Origin: Bacteriovorax stolpii
GTDB lineage: Bacteria; Bdellovibrionota; Bacteriovoracia; Bacteriovoracales; Bacteriovoracaceae
Direction of reading: 5' to 3'
Length of the DNA: 10,196 bases
Assembly: GCA_945862475.1 (NCBI GenBank)
Contig: CAMAYW010000051.1
Location: 1-10,196 of the forward strand
Positions 6,033 to 10,196 of this stretch are shown piece after piece. The notes beneath the pieces are model-generated. The model saw only the letters and a program-made list of their open reading frames with translations, made no database searches and had not been told where the DNA came from. The translations under genes and the position numbers were made by a program. The stretch's first letter is position 1, and every line of letters begins with the position of its first letter.

Positions 6033-7257
6033 TTCAAAAGTTGAACTTGAGCAGTTTATATGTAGTCATTGGAATTCGGTAAATGACTGGATTGATAGAG
6101 CTCAATCTGAACTAACTCAGCCACTCACTTCAAGTGTTGATGTTCGAGAAAGTAAATTTAAATATGCTCCAGTCGATCATAATATGTATCCTGCAGGATT
6201 TAATAATCTCTGTAGCAAAGACCTTTTAAAATGTGCTGATCTCTTTAAAGAACGTTTACAGGAGATTAAACCTGGATTAAAAAAAGTGGGTCTTCTACCT
6301 GAGTCTCACACAAAAAATAAGTACTATCTTGATCATCTTTACAAGTTGAAATCGACTCTCGAGATGGCCGATGTCGAGGTGATAATCTTCTCACCTGATC
6401 AAAACTTATTTCTAGAGAGTGGAATTCATTTTTTAGAACTTGAATCTTTTTCTGGATATAAACTCTCCATCCATCGAGGAGAATTTAAAGAGGGTGAATT
6501 TCTTCAATATGAAACTCAGAAGTCCTTTGGATTTGATGTCATTCTTCTTAACAATGACCAATCCATTCCCCTTGAGATCCATTGGCAATCAATAAAAATC
6601 CCGGTTCTTCCCTCCCCTTTTGCTGGATGGTTTCAAAGACAAAAGACTCATCATTTTAAACACTACCGCGAGACGGCCAACAGATTTTCTGCTCATTTTT
6701 CTATTAATCCAGATTTAATTCAGGCGCATTTTTCAGCTGTCGAGAATGTTGACTTCAACACAAAGGAAGGACTGGATGAAATAGCTCACGAGGTGGATAA
6801 ACTTTTGAAATCCTTACCTCAAGGCTCCCAAGTTTTTGTTAAGGCTTCTCAAGGAACTTATGGCATGGGTATCTCGGTTGTTGGAAGCGGAGAAGAAATT
6901 ATTTCGATGAATCGTAAAGTGCGAAATAAGATGGATATCGGTAAAGGAAATTTGAAATTTACCTCCGTCCTCATTCAAGAAGGTGTAGAAACCATCGTAA
7001 AATATGACGATGCTCCTGCGGAAGTGACTATTTATCTTGTGAACGGAAAAAGCTCCGGAGGGTTCATGAGAACTAATCCCCTAAGAGGAACTCAGGCAAA
7101 TCTTAATGCCCAGGGGATGATTTATCAGAAATTATGCTTATCAGATATTAAACAAGATTGTGACCATACCATTAAAGAAGCTGTCTATTCAGTCATTGCT
7201 CGCCTGTCGGTGTTAGCAGCATCCTATGAAATGAAAGAGCTTATGGAGTTAAAATGA
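6016..7257 (+). CDS. gshA: Glutamate-cysteine ligase, proteobacterial GshA type (PF08886)
   Basis: This 413-residue enzyme is predicted to make gamma-glutamylcysteine from glutamate, cysteine and ATP in the cytoplasm, the first step of glutathione synthesis. It belongs to the GshA family of PF08886/TIGR02049, not the E. coli gshA family. Recognisable blocks are VDHNMYPAGFNNLC (53-66), VFVKASQGTYGMGI (273-286, ATP-grasp-like glycine loop), IQEGVET (320-326) and MRTNPLRGTQANLNAQG (351-367). The length is as expected. The start at 6016 is inside the end of the ArsA-like gene, with a GTGGA-type ribosome site, and the stop overlaps the next ATG (ATGA). No gshB for the second glutathione step is in the window, so the product could be glutathione or gamma-glutamylcysteine itself. 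The following gene probably supplies cysteine. Confidence 0.85.
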   Translation: MSYQINSKVELEQFICSHWNSVNDWIDRAQSELTQPLTSSVDVRESKFKYAPVDHNMYPAGFNNLCSKDLLKCADLFKERLQEIKPGLKKVGLLPESHTKNKYYLDHLYKLKSTLEMADVEVIIFSPDQNLFLESGIHFLELESFSGYKLSIHRGEFKEGEFLQYETQKSFGFDVILLNNDQSIPLEIHWQSIKIPVLPSPFAGWFQRQKTHHFKHYRETANRFSAHFSINPDLIQAHFSAVENVDFNTKEGLDEIAHEVDKLLKSLPQGSQVFVKASQGTYGMGISVVGSGEEIISMNRKVRNKMDIGKGNLKFTSVLIQEGVETIVKYDDAPAEVTIYLVNGKSSGGFMRTNPLRGTQANLNAQGMIYQKLCLSDIKQDCDHTIKEAVYSVIARLSVLAASYEMKELMELK

Positions 7258-8405
7258 AAGAAATGAAATTTGAAACAAAAGTTATCCATGTCGGTGGTGA
7301 ACCTGATCCTACAACCGGTGCCATCATGCCGCCCATTTTTCAAACCTCGACTTATGTTCAATCTTCACCTGGGGAACATAAAGGTTACGAATATTCTCGC
7401 TCACACAATCCAACGAGAACTCGTCTTCAAGAGTGTTTAGCGTCGACTGAAAATGCGAAACATTGTTTTGTAACGGCCAGTGGTCTTTCTGCCTCAACGC
7501 TCATCATGCACATGCTACCCAAAGGGTCTAAAATACTCTGCGGTGATGATGTTTATGGTGGAACTTATCGATTATTTTCAAAAGTTTTTCCCGAAATTCA
7601 TCATTACAAGTTTGTGGATACGACAAACTTAAAAAACTTAGAAAAAGAAATCAATGAATTTAAGCCGGCCCTCATTTGGCTCGAAACTCCAACAAATCCT
7701 TTACTTAAAATTTCCGACGTAAGAGCAATTTCTGATTTGGCCAAAAAAGTGGGTTCACTCACAGTTGTCGACAATACGTTTATGAGCCCATTCTTTCAAA
7801 ATCCATTGGATCAAGGAGCAGATATTGTTCTTCACTCCATGACAAAATTTATCAATGGTCACTCCGATGTTGTGGGTGGGGCCCTCATGTTTAATTCTGA
7901 TGAGATCAGAGATAAAATATTTTTCTATCAAAATGCCATCGGTCCAAGTCAATCACCTTTCGATTCATGGTTAGTTTTAAGAGGATTGAAAACTCTTGCT
8001 GTGCGAATGAAAGCTCATGAACAAAATGCCATAAAAATTTCAACCTTTTTAGAAAATCATCCCAAAGTTGAAAGAGTCGTTTATCCAGGCCTTAAATCTC
8101 ATCCTCAGCATGACCTCGCGAAAAAGCAAATGAAGGGCTTTGGTGGAATGATCACATTCTTTTTGAAAGGAGGAATCGCAGAATCACGAAGGTTCCTTGA
8201 AAACTTAAAATTATTTGCTCTTGCTGAGAGTTTAGGTGGAGTTGAAAGCCTTGTGGACCATCCGGCCATTATGACCCATGCTTCGATTCCTAAAGAAGTC
8301 AGAGAACAATTAGGGATTTACGATAATCTCATAAGACTTTCAGTTGGAATCGAAGATAGCGATGACTTAATAAAAGATCTGGAGATTGCTTTCTCAAAAG
8401 TTTAA
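7254..8405 (+). CDS. Cystathionine gamma-lyase/synthase-type PLP enzyme
   Basis: This 383-residue enzyme is of the Cys/Met-metabolism PLP family (fold type I). It shows the phosphate-binding YSR (47-49) in GYEYSRSHNPTR, SGLSA (76-80), LETPTNP (143-149), VVDNTF (171-176) with the cofactor Asp, and Lys198 in HSMTKFINGHSDVVGG as the PLP Schiff-base residue. The C-terminal AESLGGVESLVDHPAIMTHA is very close to animal cystathionine gamma-lyase. The lyase makes cysteine, 2-oxobutanoate and ammonia from cystathionine. The synthase makes cystathionine from an activated homoserine and cysteine. Sequence alone does not separate them safely. The ATGA overlap with gshA favours the lyase, as a source of cysteine for GshA. 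It ends the operon, and its stop codon overlaps that of the convergent secreted-protein gene. Confidence 0.88.
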   Translation: MKEMKFETKVIHVGGEPDPTTGAIMPPIFQTSTYVQSSPGEHKGYEYSRSHNPTRTRLQECLASTENAKHCFVTASGLSASTLIMHMLPKGSKILCGDDVYGGTYRLFSKVFPEIHHYKFVDTTNLKNLEKEINEFKPALIWLETPTNPLLKISDVRAISDLAKKVGSLTVVDNTFMSPFFQNPLDQGADIVLHSMTKFINGHSDVVGGALMFNSDEIRDKIFFYQNAIGPSQSPFDSWLVLRGLKTLAVRMKAHEQNAIKISTFLENHPKVERVVYPGLKSHPQHDLAKKQMKGFGGMITFFLKGGIAESRRFLENLKLFALAESLGGVESLVDHPAIMTHASIPKEVREQLGIYDNLIRLSVGIEDSDDLIKDLEIAFSKV

Positions 8406-9046
8406 ATCGTAGTTGTTTTTTTTGATACTGGTGGCGAAGCCTCTAGCTTCGCCCCATCATTTTCCTTCTTCCCTTCAACTCCCTCTGCAGGCAATGTGAC
8501 AGGAGCAGGTGTTGTTTTCAAAGGCTCTAAAAAGATATCTGGAACTTCAGTATAACGACTAAAAATCACAGATTCATTTAAATATTTTTTTATTAACAAA
8601 TATGTACAATATGTTTTTCCGTGAGCTGAACTTAAATTATCTCTATCACCTTCAGCAAAAATAAGCCCATCATCCTGTATCACATCGATGAGATTAAAAT
8701 ATTGGGAGCAAAAGTCTGAAGTGTCGCGAGTCTTATCAACATTAAGACAGTTTCCGTCTTTTTTAGCGACATCAACTCCAGTGGCCGATGTGACTTTGAT
8801 ATGGACAGGCTCTCTACAAACATCGATGTACCATTCTTTAGGAAAATATTTATGATGCAAAATATGAATGAGGCAATTCTTCTTATCAATTTGAAATTCT
8901 TGCTTTAAGAGACCAAAAAGAGGCCCCTTCTGAATCATTTTCATTTTATAAGTAGAATCTAAACAACTCTTTGAGCTAAATCTGGTTTGGGCCAGTGCAG
9001 TTGAGAAGATAAAAATAAAAACTAAACTAAACTTTATGAATGCCAT
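8402..9046 (-). CDS. Secreted six-cysteine protein with low-complexity tail
   Basis: I do not recognise this 214-residue protein. It has a clear signal peptide (MAFIKFSLVFIFIFSTALA/Q, cleavage after Ala19) and no lipobox, so it should be periplasmic or secreted. The mature part has six cysteines (28, 58, 77, 100, 113, 147), an even number suited to three disulfides. Residues from about 175 to the end are rich in Pro, Ala, Thr, Lys and Glu (TTPAPVTLPAEGVEGKKENDG...), a flexible tail. The ATG at 9046 has a strong GGAGG ribosome site, and the start overlaps the end of the upstream SpoIIE-like gene by 20 nt, so the two are probably co-transcribed. At the 3' end its TAA overlaps the TAA of the convergent PLP-enzyme gene by 3 of 4 shared bases. 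The tail-coding region also holds the hairpin at 8433-8453. Function unknown. Confidence 0.75.
   Translation of the reverse strand: MAFIKFSLVFIFIFSTALAQTRFSSKSCLDSTYKMKMIQKGPLFGLLKQEFQIDKKNCLIHILHHKYFPKEWYIDVCREPVHIKVTSATGVDVAKKDGNCLNVDKTRDTSDFCSQYFNLIDVIQDDGLIFAEGDRDNLSSAHGKTYCTYLLIKKYLNESVIFSRYTEVPDIFLEPLKTTPAPVTLPAEGVEGKKENDGAKLEASPPVSKKTTTI
8433..8453 (+). terminator. Hairpin after the thiol operon, candidate terminator inside the convergent gene
   Basis: GGCGAAGC (8433-8440) and GCTTCGCC (8446-8453) form a perfect 8-bp GC-rich stem with a CTCTA loop, 27 nt after the PLP-enzyme stop. The plus-strand tail (CCATCATTTTCC) is only moderately T-rich, so termination may be weak. On the minus strand the stem is followed by an A-run, which does not fit termination of the opposite gene. 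The stem is encoded in the C-terminal codons (EGAKLEASPP region) of the convergent gene. Confidence 0.45.
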
Positions 9047-10154
9047 GTCTATTAACCTCCATCAACAACAATGTCGCGTCTTTTTTGAGAAACTTTCCCT
9101 CTTTACCTTCCTTTAATTGGAAAAATAATTCGGATGTTAATTCACCAGTCGAAAGATGAACTTCTTTCTTTAAGAAATCATAAAGATTTTCTTTAGGATG
9201 GGACTCTCTCCAATTGAATACAAACCCTGAGGAGAAAATGATCATTTTCTCACCTTTACTCATTTGGTAAGTGTCACCTTTATTTAAACGAAGCTGCTCT
9301 TTTGAGTAGCTATAAAATTCAGAATTTGATTGCGTATGAATTTTAAAAGTCAAAGCAGCTGGATCAATTTCTGTGACGAGAAGATCAAAATCTACTTTCT
9401 TTTTCTTCGAACTATTTATGGTATCAGCTTCTTTAGAAACATCCTGAATAAAGACATCTGGTTTGAAATTATTTTCTTTCTGAGAAGAAAGAAGTCCCAT
9501 CACAGCACTTGAAAGAAGATAGGATTGTCCCGAGAAGATAATATGAAAAATTTTTGAACTAGTTTGCACCAAGTCATAAAACTCTCCCCCTCCTCCTTCT
9601 CCAGCAGAGTATTTGTACGTGAAACCGATTCCTTTGATCTCCTCGTTCCTCTTAGGAATGAGGGTTTCATGAATTTTTTTAGCCTTCAGCATATCTTCTT
9701 CAGCATTTTGAAGAACATTTTCTAGCTCATAACTAAATTGAGCTAAATGTTTTTGGAGATTTTTTTGTTCATCTACTAAATTCCAAAAAAACTGAATCTG
9801 ATTTGATAGGATATTCCAACTGAGATCCGGCATTGGTAAACAATACTCGCCAATAATTTTTTTAAGATAAGAGGATTCATCTTTTACCCAATCTTGAGCT
9901 CGAGAATTTTGGTGTTCATGAAAAAAGATCACTCCAAGAAAAGTATTCAAAAGAGTTTTAAATCTCTCAAATGATTCCGGATGAGAAAGCACCGTCTCCG
10001 TATCGACGAGAATTATTTCATTTCTTCTTTTTAAATCTAGGGCCACAAAAGAATCCATATTAAGAACTCTTCGCTCTTGATAAAAATCAAAAATCTCAAA
10101 CCCTTTTAAGCGGAGCTCTTTTTCGAGAAAATCTCTTTCATCCAGGATGATCAT
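9027..10154 (-). CDS. Degenerate SpoIIE/PP2C-type protein with N-terminal receiver-like domain
   Basis: This protein has 375 residues. Residues 1-125 look like an eroded receiver-type alpha/beta domain (FEIFDFY, EIILVDTETVL, FLGVIFFHE). Residues 126-160 are a probable coiled-coil linker (EQKNLQKHLAQFSYELENVLQNAEEDMLKAKK). Residues 165-368 follow the SpoIIE/RsbU phosphatase order: LIPK, then YSAGEGGGGEFYDL (182-195), IIFSGQSYLLSSAVMGLL (205-222), DFDLLVTEIDPAALTF (255-270), KGDTYQMSKGEKMIIFSSGF (292-311) and KKDATLLLMEV (357-367). The metal-binding Asp residues are mostly replaced: GGD is GGE191, the DVSGHG Asp is Phe207 and the TDG Asp is Ser309. Only Asp359 remains of the C-terminal pair. 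It is therefore probably a non-catalytic partner-binding protein, perhaps acting on anti-sigma or STAS factors. The start has AAAGG 5 nt upstream, and the gene overlaps the secreted-protein gene downstream. Confidence 0.7.
   Translation of the reverse strand: MIILDERDFLEKELRLKGFEIFDFYQERRVLNMDSFVALDLKRRNEIILVDTETVLSHPESFERFKTLLNTFLGVIFFHEHQNSRAQDWVKDESSYLKKIIGEYCLPMPDLSWNILSNQIQFFWNLVDEQKNLQKHLAQFSYELENVLQNAEEDMLKAKKIHETLIPKRNEEIKGIGFTYKYSAGEGGGGEFYDLVQTSSKIFHIIFSGQSYLLSSAVMGLLSSQKENNFKPDVFIQDVSKEADTINSSKKKKVDFDLLVTEIDPAALTFKIHTQSNSEFYSYSKEQLRLNKGDTYQMSKGEKMIIFSSGFVFNWRESHPKENLYDFLKKEVHLSTGELTSELFFQLKEGKEGKFLKKDATLLLMEVNRHGIHKV
9056..9060 (-). promoter_or_regulatory. Strong ribosome binding site of the secreted six-cysteine protein
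   Basis: On the minus strand GGAGG lies 9 nt before the ATG at 9046-9044. It is inside the coding region of the upstream SpoIIE-like gene and supports this start codon. It would permit initiation independent of coupling. Confidence 0.6.
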
Positions 10155-10196
10155 CTATGCCTTTAAAGCCTAATTTCTTAGTAGTTTCTATGGGTT
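10138..10196 (-). CDS. C-terminal end of an upstream minus-strand gene (partial)
   Basis: One minus-strand frame stays open from the right edge for 18 codons (PIETTKKLGFKGIDDHPG) to a TGA at 10140-10138. The other two frames have early stops. It would overlap the SpoIIE-like gene's start by 17 nt, the same style of overlap seen elsewhere in the window. The fragment is too short to identify and could be chance. Confidence 0.35.
   Translation of the reverse strand, partial: PIETTKKLGFKGIDDHPG

Overview
This is an AT-rich, tightly packed bacterial chromosome segment with overlapping genes, coupled stop/start codons, lipoproteins and a C-terminal-Phe outer-membrane barrel, so the host is Gram-negative. 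The mix of a PhaR-type N-terminal domain protein, paired ArsA-like ATPases, a proteobacterial-type GshA and a degenerate SpoIIE-type protein would suit a predatory Bdellovibrionota lineage such as Bacteriovorax and relatives. That placement is inference from style and content, not from a marker gene. There are no rRNAs, tRNAs, insertion sequences, CRISPR arrays or phage genes.

Layout. (1) Positions 1-2621, minus strand: a TPR lipoprotein followed directly (TAA then ATG) by a small lipoprotein with weak LolB-like features. A gap of about 120 bp follows, and then the start codon of another gene lies at the very edge. (2) Positions 2622-3016: a divergent intergenic region with phased T-tracts and a strong sigma-70-like promoter facing right. 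(3) Positions 3017-8405, plus strand: a short PhaR-like regulator with codon use typical of highly expressed genes, an outer-membrane beta-barrel protein, two different ArsA/Get3-like ATPases, a glutamate-cysteine ligase and a cystathionine gamma-lyase/synthase-type PLP enzyme. Apart from 9 nt and 35 nt gaps, these genes overlap or abut, so they look like one operon. (4) Positions 8402-10196, minus strand, converging on the operon: a secreted six-cysteine protein, a SpoIIE/PP2C-like protein that has lost most metal ligands, and the last codons of an upstream gene.

How the genes may work together. The last two genes of the plus-strand operon form a thiol module: the PLP enzyme could make cysteine from cystathionine, and GshA would join it to glutamate. 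The two ArsA-like proteins carry complementary losses. The first keeps the signature lysine of the deviant Walker A motif but lacks the Switch I Asp. The second keeps the Asp but lacks the signature lysine. This predicts a heterodimer with one composite active site. No arsenic genes are nearby, so arsenite export is not supported.

The most unusual regulatory feature sits between the PhaR-like gene and the barrel gene. A perfect 10-bp intrinsic-terminator hairpin with a T7 tail is embedded in the signal-peptide codons of the barrel gene. Its 5' arm can alternatively pair with the same gene's start-codon region, because the same 7-mer occurs at the start codon and in the terminator's 3' arm. 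The barrel gene has no visible Shine-Dalgarno sequence and follows the upstream stop by 9 nt, with a small hairpin between. Together these suggest translation-coupled transcription attenuation controlling the operon.
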